Origin: Nilaparvata lugens | Taxonomy: Eukaryota > Arthropoda > Insecta > Hemiptera > Delphacidae | Direction: 5' to 3' | Assembly: GCF_014356525.2 (NCBI RefSeq) | Contig: NC_052517.1 | Coordinates: 6,653,500-6,717,499, forward strand | Length of the DNA stretch: 64,000 nt | Shown: one piece after another, positions 1-9,665 of the stretch | How the letters are laid out: the number at the start of each line of letters is the position of its first letter | How positions within the stretch are numbered: position 1 is the stretch's first letter | Position numbers and translations under genes: made by a program | The notes under the pieces: generated by a model | The model's database searches: none | Told to the model about the DNA's origin: nothing | Seen by the model: the letters and a program-made list of their open reading frames with translations, nothing else

Positions 1-484
1 TATAACTTAATCCTTATAGATTCTATGAGATTGAACGGAAGTCGAGAAACACATATGTTCATCATGTGTATGTTAAGTTATGTTCAATCTTATATAATCT
101 AAAAGGATTGAGTTATTAACATTTTTTTTAATAAATTTGGTCTAATCGCAGCTTCAAGGTCTTTGGTTTCAATATTTTGTTTTGCAGTCATGGTATTATT
201 ATGCGTGCCCATCAGTATCAATATTCTCACATTCGAAAAAAAACTAATTTAATAGGTGAATAAAAATAAACAAATGAACTAAATAATGCTGGAGAAATTA
301 TAATATTTTGGATTCTAAAAAATTAATTTTCATCAGATAGAAAGATCGTCGCGGAACTGGGTGAATTTATCATATGGAATACAAATTCAAACGTTAACTG
401 AAATTGTTGACATTTAAAACAGTTGACATCTGGTACTTGTGGATGAGAATACTGCGTGAGGTCTACTGTTCACAGAACTAATAG
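1..484 (+). mobile_element. Family A variant (Helitron-like terminus) with a hairpin at its left edge
   Basis: Bases 1-125 form an imperfect inverted repeat (TCCTTATAGATTCTAT against its complement near 100-115). The remainder runs to a terminus at about 484 that reads like the shared family A end (GTCTACTGTTCACAGAACTA). The whole block reappears in reverse orientation at 60190-60700, so it is a dispersed element and not unique DNA. No coding potential is visible. Confidence 0.6.
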
Positions 485-565
485 TAATTAAGATGAAATA
501 TCTTGTTAATTAATTTTTAATTCTACATTGTTGAAAGATGATCTGGTAACAGAGCAAAACGAGAA

Positions 566-705
566 AGTTTGCACAGTCAAAGCTATAACTCAATTTAATC
601 AGTTGTTGGCTTAAACTCAAAATGAATCACATTTTTACGAACGATACTTGATCTGGATTTAATACAGTTTAAAATGAAATTTAGTCACTGTGCAAACCGC
701 CCTTA
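566..705. mobile_element. Family G MITE with TTTGCACAGT termini
   Basis: The element begins AGTTTGCACAGTCAAAGC and ends TCACTGTGCAAACCGCCC, so the ends are inverted copies of each other. A second copy lies at 25567-25717 with the same ends (GGGCCGATTGCACAGT and ACTGTGCAAACGGCCC). It is about 140-150 bp, AT-rich and has no reading frame. This is a non-autonomous terminal-inverted-repeat element; superfamily not determined. Confidence 0.6.
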
Positions 706-1039
706 GAATACTTGATACAGTATCATGATTAGCTGAGTTTCCTTACCGTAGTGACAGACTGATATTCCTTTCAGTAAAATTTTGAAAGGGAAACACAGCC
801 CATCCTATTATGTTGTTTATTGTTATTCTTATGTGGAACTACCCTTGTTTTTACCTCAGCAATACAAAGAGAGGTAGTTTGGCAGTCTTCTTTCTCTTTT
901 CTTTTTTCTCTCTCTCTTTTTTTGTCCCACTCCATCTTCTCAGAGATCATTATTCTTTCGGCATTTTGTTATCTGTTTTCCCAATCTTCTCCATTCTTTG
1001 CTTTTGGGTGAATGGGAAGACAGGAATTCTGGAGCCAGG
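706..1039. other. Intergenic or intronic DNA, nothing assigned
   Basis: AT-rich and pyrimidine-rich DNA that probably lies in BAMBI intron 1. A short open frame starting at 810 begins with a hydrophobic stretch, but it is not followed by a convincing donor in the phase needed to join the exon at 2686, so it is not called as the missing signal-peptide exon. Confidence 0.4.
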
Positions 1040-1786
1040 TAGACGTTTCATTTACGAGGGCTGTCTCAGAAATATTTCACCAGAAATTGTGAATTCTTTT
1101 CGAAGATTGTATACTGATGGCAGTGCAAATATTGCACTGCTACTGCAAATATTGACAACAGGGTAAACAACTATAATGAGGTCCACGTTATAATGGCAGT
1201 GTTTGATTAGCAATTGTATTGCTATCCTTGTCTATCACTCAACAAAGCGCGTAGCGCTATCTCTTCCTTACTTTTCTCTGATGTCAGAACGTCTTTTAAC
1301 AATGTAGAATTAATAATTATTAACAAAATATTTTCACTTTTTGTGTAGTTGAGAAGTTTATATTGTGGTGATGCCAGATCGTCTTTCAAAAATATACAAT
1401 TTCCTTTACGAGGGTTGTCTCAAATTTTCCCATAAATGCTGAATTCTTTTCGAAGATTGTATAGTGAGGTCCACGTTATAATGGCAGTGTTTGATTAGCA
1501 ATTGTATTGCTATCCTTGTCTATCACTCAACAAAGCGGAAAGCTCAATCTCTTTCTCGCTCTTCTCTGATGCCAGATCGTCTTTTAACAATGTAGAATTA
1601 ATAATTAATTAACAAAATATTTCATCTTAATTATGAAATTATTGAAAAATATAATTTCTTGCTCAATAGAATATAATTGATTATTTTAAAAGAGAATGAA
1701 CAGTTAATATTACTACAGTAAACCTGTATCAGCTACCGTCTATAGAAGGCATTGACAGGGGATCGGCAACGTTTTCTCCTATCTTT
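1040..1786. mobile_element. Two tandem, partial copies of family B with a SINE-body fragment
   Basis: Two blocks (about 1040-1345 and 1395-1625) share the phrases ACGAGGGCTGTCTCA-like, GAATTCTTTTCGAAGATTGT and GAGGTCCACGTTATAATGGC, so they are tandem duplicates. A SINE-body fragment (TACTGCAAATATTGACAACA) sits at about 1141-1160. From 1460 the second copy continues as family B until 1786, where it runs directly into the 167-bp satellite. The right terminal repeat of B is missing here. Confidence 0.55.
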
Positions 1787-2660
1787 CTCAAAGAGTTACA
1801 AATTCTATTCCTTAATTTGATTTCAAAATATGCTAGGTTTACTTAAAACTGTCTGTATATGATTTTTTTGGATTAAATATAGTGATTCCTTGAATATTTT
1901 ACTAATAATTTTCTTTTTTGTAGTTTAGTGTTATTGTTATAATAGTAATAACTCTCAAAGAGTTACAAATTCTATTCCCTAATTTGATTTCAAAATATGC
2001 TAGGTTTACTTAAAACTGTCTGTATATGATTTTTTTGGATTAAGTATAGAGATTCCTTGAATATTTTACTAATAATGTTCTTTTTTTTTAGTTCAGTGTT
2101 ATTGTTATAATAGTAATAACTCTCAAAGAGTTACAAATTCTATTCCCTAATTTGATTTCAAAATATGCTAGGTTTACTTGAAACTGTCTGTACATGATTT
2201 TTTTGGATTAAATATTGACATTCCTTGAATATTTCACTAATTATTTTCTTTTTTTAGTTTAGTGTTATTGTTATAATAGTAATAACTCTCAAAGAGTTAC
2301 AAATTCTATTCCCTAATTTGATTTCAAAATATGCTAGGTTTACTTAATACTGTCTGTATATGATTTTTTTTTGGATTAAGTATAGAGATTCCTTGAATAT
2401 TTTACTAATAATGTTCTTTTTTTAGTTTAGTGTTATTGTTATAATTGTAATAACTCTCAAAGAGTTACAAATTCTATTCCCTAATTTGATTTCAAAATAT
2501 GCTAGGTTTACTTAAAACTGTCTGTATATGATTTTTTTGGATTAAATATAGAGATTCCTTGAATATTTTACTAATAATTTTCTATTTTGTTGTTTAGTGT
2601 TATTGTTATAATACTTATACATATTTTTATGATCAAATATAGTGATTCATTGCATTTTTT
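1787..2660 (+). repeat. Five-unit 167-bp tandem repeat ending at a BAMBI splice acceptor
   Basis: Units start at 1787, 1954, 2122, 2288 and 2456 with the same phrase (CTCAAAGAGTTACAAATTC), giving a period of 166-168 bp. A partial sixth unit runs straight into the exon at 2686. The end of each unit (TTTTACTAATAA, a T tract, AG, then GTGTTATTG) resembles the real acceptor TTTTTTTTCAG at 2685 and the first exon bases. Units 1-4 keep an AG after the T tract; unit 5 does not. Confidence 0.85.
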
Positions 2661-2685
2661 ACTAATAACTTTCGTTTTTTTTCAG

Positions 2686-2833
2686 TTCGGTGTTACTGCA
2701 ACATGGCCGAATGTATCACAACAGGCTATATGTGCAAGTCTCAGAGGTTGGGATGCTTCTCGGATCTAGCGGCAGTCACTTCACCATCTTCCATTGAAAT
2801 GGTCACTCATGGATGCCTCGATCTGCTGGATAA
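2686..2833 (+). CDS. BAMBI: BAMBI-like TGF-beta pseudoreceptor, first ectodomain exon
   Basis: BAMBI is a membrane protein related to type I TGF-beta receptors but lacking a kinase domain; in vertebrates it dampens BMP and activin signalling at the cell surface. This 148-nt exon is bounded by TTTTCAG and GTGAGT. It encodes the start of the three-finger ectodomain: an RCYCN start, then ECITTGYMCKS, then a conserved THGCLD near its end. These match the vertebrate BAMBI pattern of RCYC, ATGYMCKS and THGCLD at the same spacing. The exon begins with two bases that complete a codon and ends with two bases (AA) completed by G of the next exon. The preceding signal-peptide exon is not visible in the window. 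The recognition is by motif and not by database search. Confidence 0.85.
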
Positions 2834-2849
2834 GTGAGTTCGGAAACCA

Positions 2850-3039
2850 CCTTATAATGAAAAAAATCAAAATCCATTTATTGCCGAAGACAAATTACAA
2901 TTTGTATAGGCCACGTCTTGAGAAAATTACATAAATCATTACATATCACATAAAAACGACAAGAAATTATCACATAAACATCTTAACTAGTGAGAAGTTT
3001 TATTTAAAAATAATTAGACTTGATAAGCTAAGATAAGCA
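2850..3039. other. BAMBI intron, AT-rich, nothing assigned
   Basis: AT-rich intron sequence immediately 3-prime of the donor at 2834. No element boundary could be recognised until family A homology begins near 3040. Confidence 0.4.
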
Positions 3040-3350
3040 GGTAATAGATTTTCATGAAATTTGACAGGTATGTTCCTTTTTGAATTGCGCGTCGACGTAT
3101 ATACAAGGTTTTTGGAAATTTAGAATTTCAAGGATAATGTAAAAGGAAAAAGGAGCCTCCTTCATACGCCAATATTAGAGTAAAAATCAGACTATAGAAT
3201 TATTCATCATAAATCAGCTGACAAGTGATTACACAGATGTGTGGGAGAAGCCAGTCTATTGCTGTATTTCCATAAGGTCTACAGTTCCAATCAGGTACTT
3301 GTGGATGAGAATACTGCGTGAGGTCTACTGTTCACAGAACTACTAGTAAA
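3040..3350 (+). mobile_element. Family A (Helitron-like), 5-prime truncated copy
   Basis: Homology to family A begins at GGTAATAGATTTTCATG and continues to the terminus GTTCACAGAACTACTAG at about 3350. The diagnostic left end (GACCGAGCGAAGTGAGG) is missing. It faces a reverse-oriented copy at 3530-3994, so the two form a large imperfect inverted repeat with a family B fragment between them. Confidence 0.7.
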
Positions 3351-3351
3351 A

Positions 3352-3505
3352 TATTGATTATTTTAAACGAGGATGAACAGTTAATATTACATCAATAAAC
3401 CTGTATCAGCTACTGCCCATAGAAGGCATTGACTAGACAGAGGATCGGCAACGTTGTTATGCTATCTTTCTCCACTGCCATTATAACGTGGACCTCACTA
3501 TAGTC
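3352..3505 (-). mobile_element. Family B MITE fragment
   Basis: The segment ends in CACTGCCATTATAACGTGG ACCTCACTATA, the reverse complement of the family B left terminus seen at 8002. It carries the internal family B phrase with CTGTATCAGCTAC and AGAAGGCATTGAC. Only one terminus is present. Confidence 0.6.
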
Positions 3506-3529
3506 AAGCTGCTACAAGTCTAAGATAAG

Positions 3530-3994
3530 CTAGTAGTTCTGTGAACAGTAGACCTCACGCAGTATTCTCATCCACAAGTACCTGATTGGAACTGTAGACC
3601 TTATGGAAATACAGCAATAGACTGGCTTCTCCACACATCTGTGTAATCACTTGTCAGCTGATTTATGATGAATAATTCTATAGTCTGATTTTTACTCTAA
3701 TATTGGCGTATGAAGGGAGGCTCCATTTCCCTTTTATATTATCCTTGAAATTCAAAATTTCCAAAAACTTTGTATATACGTCGACGCGCAATTTAAAAAG
3801 GAACATACCTGTCAAATTTCATGATAAAAATATATTAAGAATCTCATTTTGTTATCAATATTTCATTATTTAATAGATAGAAGACAAAATCTATTACCGC
3901 GTTTTGCCGTAAATGCGCAACATATAAACATTTAAACATTAAGAGAAATGCCAAACCGTCGACTTGAATCTTAGACCTCACTCCGCTCGGTCAA
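3530..3994 (-). mobile_element. Family A (Helitron-like), near full-length copy, reverse
   Basis: Read on the minus strand it starts TTGACCGAGCGGAGTGAGG and ends AACTACTAG, the two family termini. Internal landmarks include the CGTCGACGTATATAC and GGAGCCTCC motifs shared by all copies. About 465 bp, no coding frame. Confidence 0.75.
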
Positions 3995-4000
3995 TTATAG

Positions 4001-4218
4001 ACTAGCAGGTAACCCGTGCTCCGAAAGGGTCTGATTAAAAGCTTGACAGACTGAAAACTTGTCATACTGATGTCTTGAAGGATTAAAAATAGGCCTATAA
4101 CCATTCTCGGGTGAATTAAGAATCGATATGCAAAATGTGAAGTTAATGAGTTGAGTAGTTGAGACGTGATGATGCGTCATTCGTGAATTTCCTATCCCCT
4201 ACGTGTATAAGCCATTAC
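4001..4218 (-). mobile_element. Family J short interspersed element
   Basis: The block bounded by ACTAGCAGGTAACCCGTGCT and CCCCTACGTGTATAAGCC recurs at 37130-37345 and at 52834-53043, in the latter two cases in the opposite orientation. It has no open frame. Superfamily unknown. Confidence 0.6.
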
Positions 4219-4224
4219 TTTCCT

Positions 4225-4380
4225 TTATTTATTTATTCCATTGGCAATACAGATCATAATTATAATAAATATAATATGATTGGGAGAAGACAACAGGCAT
4301 AGCCCAAAACTGTCTTCTCCCAATTTTTTGCAAATTAAAGTTTCAAAAAAGAATTAGGTTATTACAATATAGATAATATT
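4225..4380 (-). mobile_element. Possible LINE 3-prime end
   Basis: The edge TTTATTTATTTATTCC looks like the complement of a simple AAAT-type tail, and the following bases (GGCAATACAGATCATAA) resemble the untranslated tail layout seen at 22925 and 31780 in this window. There is no coding sequence, so the assignment rests on the tail alone. Confidence 0.3.
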
Positions 4381-4425
4381 ATTCATGACTTCAGGACAAA
4401 TAATTTATTCAATTTTTATTTTCAG

Positions 4426-4577
4426 GAAACTGCAAACAACCTGCAGAAATCTGCCCGGAAAACCTGATAGTTCTCCATTAGACACTGGAGCTCCAAAATC
4501 ACTTCTGCTCTGTTGTTCCGAAGATATGTGCAATGACGTAGATATCCCTGGAAACCATTTGCATCTAAATAATCAAG
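4426..4577 (+). CDS. BAMBI: BAMBI-like, second ectodomain exon
   Basis: This 152-nt exon lies between TTTTCAG and GTGATT. It continues the ectodomain with a TCRNLP segment, a variable proline- and serine-rich stretch, and a closing CCSEDMCND. The last motif corresponds to the CCHEDMCN signature that ends the cysteine-rich domain of BAMBI and activin-type receptors. The reading frame joins exactly: AA from the previous exon plus G makes Lys, and the final G joins TT of the transmembrane exon to make Val. The predicted product so far is extracellular. Confidence 0.85.
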
Positions 4578-4714
4578 GTGATTTTAATTAATTTTTTATT
4601 TTAAAAATTAATTTCTTCAATCAGTACACCAACTGTTTTAGTATCGAATGTAATTTTCTTAATCATCATATTTGTGTCTAAGTTTCTATATTTGTTGTAA
4701 TATTCAATTAAAGA

Positions 4715-5735
4715 AACGAGTTGAATAAGTGAATTGAAGAACAGAAAAGAGTAACAAAAACGGAGAGGGTTGAGAAGAAGAAAGAACAAAAAAGAAGTAG
4801 AAAAAGAATAAGAAGAAGATAAGTAGAAGGAAAAAAGACGAAGAAAAATAGAAAAACAGATAGGAGAATAGAGTTGTTGTTCTTCTTCTACTTCTCCTTC
4901 TTCTTCTTCTTCTTCGTCTTCTTCTTCTTCTTCTTCCTCCTCTCTATCCACTCCTCCATCTGCTTCTTCTTCCTCCTCTTCCTCTTCGTCCTAATCTTTT
5001 TATTAGTCTTCGACATGCTTTTCATCTTTGTCTTCTTTGTCATTTACTTGTGCTTCTTCTTCTTCTTCTATGTCTTCTACTACTTTTACTTCTTCCTCTT
5101 CGCCATCTTCTACTTTTTCTTTTGGGCTGCTTATTTTCCTTTCTGTTTTCTTCTGTTTTTTCTATGTTTCTCCTTCTTCTTCTTCTTCTTCACCGTTCTT
5201 CATCTCATTAATGTTTCTCTTTTTATTTATTCTTCTTCTCCTCCTCCTTCCTCTCCATCCACTCCCCCATCTGCTTCTTCTTCCTCCTCTTCCTCTTCGT
5301 CCTAATCTATATTTTAGTCTTCGACATGCGTTTGATCTTTGTCTTCTTTGTCATTTACTTCTGCTGCTGCTTCTTCTTCTTCTTCTTCTTCTTCTTCTTC
5401 TCAGTCTTCTACTACTTTTACTTCTTCCTCTTCGCCATCTTCTACTTCTTCTTTTCGGCTGCTTATTTTCCTTTCTGTTTTCTTCTGTTTTTTGTATGTT
5501 TCTTCGTCTTCTATTCTCCTACTTTACCTTCTTCTTCTCCTTCTTCTTCTTCTTCTTCTTCGTCTTCTTCTCCTCCTCCTCCTCCACCTCCTCCTCTTCC
5601 TCCTCCTCCTCCTCCTCCTCCTTATTATTCTTATACTATTTTTTTTGTTCTTTCTTCTTCTTAACCCTCTCCGTTTTTGTTAATCTTTTCTGTTCTTCAA
5701 TTCACTTATTCAACTCGTTTTTCCCTTCTTCAGCT
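4715..5735. repeat. Polypurine/polypyrimidine tract enclosed in a long inverted repeat
   Basis: The left arm (4715-4870; for example GAATAAGTGAATTGAAGAAC and ACGGAGAGGGTTGAGAAG) is the reverse complement of the right arm (about 5575-5735). The loop is nearly pure C/T on the plus strand and contains a duplicated unit of about 310 bp (the phrase TTCGTCCTAATCT at 4985 and 5296, each followed by CTTCGACATGC). Long serine- or phenylalanine-rich open frames here are artefacts of the TTC repeat. Confidence 0.8.
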
Positions 5736-6107
5736 GCTTTTTTTAGGAACTTGCTATTTGTAAGTTTTTTTTTCTATTTTTTCATCTACTCCATTCTTGT
5801 TCTCATTCATCTTCTCCTTCTTCTTCCACTTCTGTCTCCTTCTTCTTCTTTTCTTCGTTCCCTATCAACCTCTCCTGCTCAACATATTCCATCTTCTGCT
5901 AGAAATTCTTCCTACTCCACTTTCTCCACTCTCCTTCTTCCTCTATTTCTTCTTTCCTTTCTTCCTTCTTTCCTCTACACTTGAAGTACTAATTATTCTC
6001 CACTGCTACAAAACTGCTCGCTTCTTCATCTCCTTCTACATCTTCTTTTGCAATGTCTTAAATTTTCTGTCCTCTTCTCCTTGCTTTGGAAAGTGTGGGA
6101 GAGGAGG
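5736..6107. repeat. Degenerate pyrimidine-rich tract
   Basis: CT-rich low-complexity DNA that continues from the inverted repeat and fades out near 6090. Open frames here encode only biased serine, leucine and phenylalanine runs and are not credible genes. Confidence 0.6.
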
Positions 6108-6655
6108 AGAATAGTTATTTGTGCAACTAGTGCGCAAAGTGACAGTTTGCTGCACCGAAAGAAACGTTTACGCCCGAGCCGTAGGCGAGGGCGGAATGGT
6201 TTCTTGAGTGCAGCAGAGGAACTTTGCGCACGTATTTCACATTAAGTTTTTCCTACAGTTACCATTGAATATGAAAAGTGGGTAATTATGGGTAAAATTG
6301 CCTGAAATCCATCGAATGTTTTTCTGTGTAATTTTATTATTGATAAAAACCTTAATCCTAAAATCCTAAAGTCCTCGTTGTCGTTGGTTATAATATATAA
6401 TGAATAATAATTAGCGCGTTGTGCTTGGTTGCACCTCTGCTCACTATAGCAGCCACAGCAGTCACTGTTACCAACTTCATTTTGATTTTGCTGCACTGTT
6501 GCTCCATATAACCTACTAAGTATTTTGCGTTGCCATGTTGCAAATCTGGAGTGCAGAAAAATTTTTCCCGCACTAGAGCGGAAAAGTGATTCTTTGCGTT
6601 CTGTAATCAGTGCAGCAATGGCCACTTTTCAACGTAACTGTAGGAAAAGAGAATT
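6108..6655 (-). mobile_element. Family D element, copy 1
   Basis: It is bounded by GTTATTTGTGCAACTAGTGC on the left and GAACGCAAAGAATCAC-type sequence (complement) with AATGGCCACTTTTC on the right. Other copies are at 8966-9510 and, inverted, at 26663-27172. The minus strand holds a 127-codon frame (6242-6625) that is broken into two frames in the other copies by a one-base difference, so it is not supported as a gene. Confidence 0.65.
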
Positions 6656-6717
6656 GAAGAAAGAGAAAATGAAGATGACTTACTAGAAGAAGAAGAAGCA
6701 GATGAAGGTGAATTGAA

Positions 6718-6994
6718 TCATAGAGAAACAATAGCGTAAGTAGATATCCCATGGTATAGGGCGTTTATGTCGCAACTTTTACTGTTATCTCAAGCCGATA
6801 GTCCACGTAGTTCTTTCCTATGCAGCTGTGTGATGCTGTTAGTCTCTCAAATTGTGACGTTCTTACACTCTTACCCCAACAAAACAGTCAAAATTGACAA
6901 TAATGAACAGTCATCGGCTTGAGATAACAGTAAAAGTTGCGACATAAATTCCCTATACCATGGAATATCTACTTATGCTATTGTTTCTCTATGA
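6718..6994. mobile_element. Family K palindromic MITE
   Basis: The ends CATAGAGAAACAATAGCG and its complement enclose longer inverted arms (GGTATAGGG, GTCGCAACTTTTACTGTTAT, TCAAGCCGAT and their complements). A second full copy is at 55224-55473; degenerate pieces are at 28573-28627 and 30412-30548. No coding capacity. Confidence 0.75.
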
Positions 6995-7002
6995 TTGAAT
7001 TG

Positions 7003-7455
7003 AATTGAATCGCTGCCTTCATTAAAAACCTAGGAGGGCGAAGTTAGGGCGCAGCCGGCCCTCTCTTACACTTAACCCTCCATACAATAATTCTAAGTTA
7101 CAACTAAAACAACATCGTAAACAATGAACTAAAGTAAAAGAAAACAATAACTTAGAAAACAAATTAACAAGAAAAAATATATAAAATTATTTAGGAGAAG
7201 GAGAAGGTGAGGAGGAAGAAGAAGAAGAAGAAGAAGAAGCAGATGAAGGTGAATTGAATTGAATCGAATCGCTGCCTTTATTAAAAACCTAGGAGGGCGA
7301 AGTTAGTGCGCAGCCGGCCCTCTCTTACACTTAACCCTCCATACAATATTCTAAGTTACAACTAAAACAACAACATAAACAATGAACTAAAGTAAAAGAA
7401 AACAATAACTTAGAAAACAAATTAACAAGAAAAAATATATAAAATTATTTAGGGG
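7003..7455 (-). mobile_element. Two tandem LINE-like 3-prime ends with GAATT tails
   Basis: Two blocks (7003-7195 and 7250-7453) share almost the same sequence: a GAATTGAATTGAATC tail on the plus strand, then TTAAAAACCTAGGAGGGCG, GCAGCCGGCCCTCTC and an A-rich stretch. They are separated by a purine tract. Simple pentanucleotide tails next to a fixed untranslated sequence are typical of non-LTR retrotransposon 3-prime ends in minus orientation. No reverse transcriptase remains. Confidence 0.5.
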
Positions 7456-7905
7456 ATTGATTGATTGATTGATTGAGTACTTTATTTATGTAGATTACAA
7501 TATATACTGGCTTATACACTTATATACAATAGCTTACAATACAGCAAAATTATAGATGATTTACATAATATAGACTAAGAAAATAATTATTGAACTGTAT
7601 ATGATATGAAAAAGCAATTTGTAATATAATAACTATAGATAATTATATTGTTATGCATCTACATAAATTGGCGGAGCTTTGGACATATCAATGTCCATTC
7701 TTCGGAAAGAATATTAAAAATATCCTCCTCACTAACTCTCTACCAAAAGGAGAAGGAGAAGGCGAGGAGGAAGAAGAAGAAGGAGAAGGCGAGGAGGAGG
7801 AGGAGGAAGAAGAAGAAGAAGAAGAAGAGAAGAAAGAAGAATGGCGATGGAGAAGCAGATGGAAAGGGATTAAGAAAAACGATAGAGCTCTTCCAGAGTC
7901 TGTTT
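7456..7905 (-). mobile_element. LINE-like 3-prime end with CAAT tail plus purine tract
   Basis: On the minus strand this reads as a 3-prime untranslated end finishing in AATAAAGTACTCAATCAATC. The same sequence is present in plus orientation at 10335-10636 and partly at 11110-11253. From about 7745 it continues into a GAA/GGA purine tract, the complement of the pyrimidine tract that precedes the plus-strand copies. So the tract may travel with the element. Confidence 0.55.
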
Positions 7906-8001
7906 AGCTTCAATTTTTTCATGTAATCTTCAAACACTATAAACTTCTAAAATGTACGATATAAACCATTCAAGATAAAAACCAGATGTTACATTCAACC
8001 A

Positions 8002-8219
8002 TAGTGAGGTCCACGTTATAATGACAGTATTTGCTCAACTTTGGTTATGCTATCCTTGTCTATCATTCGACAAAGCCGGTGGTACTATCCTTTTCTAGGT
8101 CCACAACGATGCCAATTATGTTTTTGACAGTGTAGAAATATAATTAATTAATGCGGAGAATCGGCATAGCTATTCTTCTATCTTCATCCACTGCCATTAT
8201 AACGTGGACCTCACTATAG
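8002..8219. mobile_element. Family B MITE, complete short copy
   Basis: The copy starts ATAGTGAGGTCCACGTTATAA and ends in the exact complement (TTATAACGTGGACCTCACTA). It is about 217 bp and has no frame. An inverted near-identical copy lies at 30811-31025. Flanking TA dinucleotides fit a TA target, as in Tc1/mariner-type MITEs, but this is inference. Confidence 0.75.
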
Positions 8220-8540
8220 CATATTTTGAAATCAAATTAGGGAATAGAATTTGTAACTCTTTGAGAAAGATAGGAGAAAAACGTTCCGAGCCTCTGTCTT
8301 GTCAATGCCTTCTATAGACGATTTCTGAAGTGGCCTGTTCAAAATATCCTGGGAACATATTTAGAATACGAGTATATCGTCAATCTCCCAATATCATTCT
8401 TATAATTACTATTTTTTAGTGAGGTCCATGTTAAATGTCACTGGAAAAGATAGGACAACAGCGTTGCCGTTTCTCTGCCTTGTCACTGCCTTCTACAGAG
8501 GATAGCTGATACTGTTCATTCTTATTTAAAATAATAAATT
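8220..8540. repeat. Family B and 167-bp satellite fragments
   Basis: Bases 8222-8340 are the reverse complement of the junction at 1740-1830 (family B end joined to the start of the 167-bp repeat). A further partial family B piece with GTGAGGTCCATGTT follows at 8420. No gene is seen. Confidence 0.5.
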
Positions 8541-8544
8541 ACAG

Positions 8545-8965
8545 ATGGAATTAAATAGAGAATGCATTTATTCAAATGCTAATTATTATTTAACGAAAAT
8601 CCTAAATAAATGCTGCAAATCACCCCGAAGACCTCTGCTACTGCAGACATTGACAACAGGGTTAACAGCTAGATGGAAATTCGATGAGAACCACTATCCA
8701 AAAATTAGTTGCCAGCCCGGGAATCGAACCCGGCACCTCCCAATTGCCAGTCAGGAATGCTTGCCCTTACACCAAACTGGCAATCTCTGGATAGCAGCGC
8801 TCATTTTATACGAAGCCATAGCGGCCAACCAGGTTACAGATGGAATTAAATAGAGAATGCATTTATTCAAATGCTAATTAATATATAATTATTATTTAAC
8901 GAAAATCCTAAATAAATTATGTAAATCACCCCGAAGACTTCTGCTACTGCAGACATTGACAACAG
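8545..8965 (-). mobile_element. tRNA-derived SINE, reverse, with tandem body copy
   Basis: The minus strand contains a tRNA-like head (complement of 8709-8792) followed by a conserved body (AGCTGTTAACCCTGTTGTCA, CAGAGGTCTTCGGGGTGATT in this orientation). A second body copy without the head sits at 8835-8965. Similar bodies occur at 9545, 23070, 25450, 32150 and 33085. Confidence 0.65.
8709..8792 (-). other. tRNA-like SINE head (not a functional tRNA)
   Basis: On the minus strand the segment starts TGCCAGTTTGGTGTAAGGGC and ends CGGGTTCGATTCCCGGGC plus TGGCA. The T arm pairs perfectly (CCGGG with CCCGG around TTCGATT) and the terminal TGCCAG/CTGGCA pairs like an acceptor stem. The B-box GGTTCGATTCC is intact. 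I could not fold a five-pair anticodon stem, so it is better read as the promoter head of a SINE. Confidence 0.6.
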
Positions 8966-9510
8966 CTAGATGGAATAGTTATTTGTGCAACTAGTGCGCA
9001 AAGTGACAGTTTGCTGCACCGAAAGAAACGTTTACGCCCGATCCGTAGGCGAGGGCGGAATGGTTTCTTGAGTGCAGCAGAGAACTTTGCGCACGTATTT
9101 CACATTAAGTTTTTCCTACAGTTACCATTGAATATGAAAAGTGGGTAATTATGGTTAAAATTGCCTGATTATCAAATTTTTTCTGTGTAATTTTATTATT
9201 GATAAAAACCTTAATCCTAAAATCCTAAAGTCCTCGTTGTCCTTGGTTATAATATATAATGAATAATAATTAGCGCGTTGTGCTTGGTTGCACCTCTGCT
9301 CACTATAGCACCACAGCAGTCACTGTTACCAACTTCATTTTGATTTTGCTGCACTGTTGCTCCATATAACCTACTAAGTTTTTGCGTTTCCATGTTGCAA
9401 ATCTGGAGTGCAGAAAAGATTTTTCCCGCACTAGAGCGGAAAAGTGATTCTTTGCGTTCTGTAATCAGTGCAGCAATGGCCACTTTTCAACGTAACTGTA
9501 GGAAAAATAG
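8966..9510 (-). mobile_element. Family D element, copy 2, nested in a SINE pair
   Basis: Nearly the same as copy 1, with the same edges (GTGCGCAAAGTGACAG and the AACGTAACTGTAGG end). It interrupts SINE-body DNA: a body fragment ends at 8965 and an inverted body resumes at 9545. Several small deletions relative to copy 1 break its minus-strand frame, which argues that the frame is not maintained. Confidence 0.6.
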
Positions 9511-9529
9511 ATTTTTTTGATAGTAGTTC

Positions 9530-9665
9530 TCAAAAATCGAATTTTTGGATAGTAGTTCTCATCGAATTTCCATCTAGCTGTTAGCCCTGTTGTCAATGTC
9601 TGCAGTAGCAGAAGTCTTCGGGGTGATTCACAGCATTTATTTAGGATTTTCGTTAACTAAAATAT
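9530..9665 (+). mobile_element. SINE body, plus orientation
   Basis: Contains TTTTTGGATAGTAGTTCTCA, CATCTAGCTGTTAGCCC and GAAGTCTTCGGGGTGATT. It is an inverted partner of 8592-8704, so the two bodies form arms of about 100 bp with family D between them. No tRNA head is present here. Confidence 0.6.

Noticed and set aside
810..1166. Open frame starting with a hydrophobic stretch, possible BAMBI signal-peptide exon
   Set aside because: No good donor in the phase needed to join exon 2686 (one leading base), and the frame runs through pyrimidine-rich DNA and a repeat. The true first exon is more likely outside the window.
4874..5984. Long serine-, leucine- and phenylalanine-rich frames
   Set aside because: They come from TTC/TCC repeats, exist in all three frames and have no domain.
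6242..6625. 127-codon frame in family D copy 1
   Set aside because: Broken in the two other copies by single-base differences, so not maintained by selection.
8709..8792. Functional tRNA gene
   Set aside because: T arm and acceptor ends pair, but I could not form an anticodon stem, and the segment is joined to a repeated SINE body.
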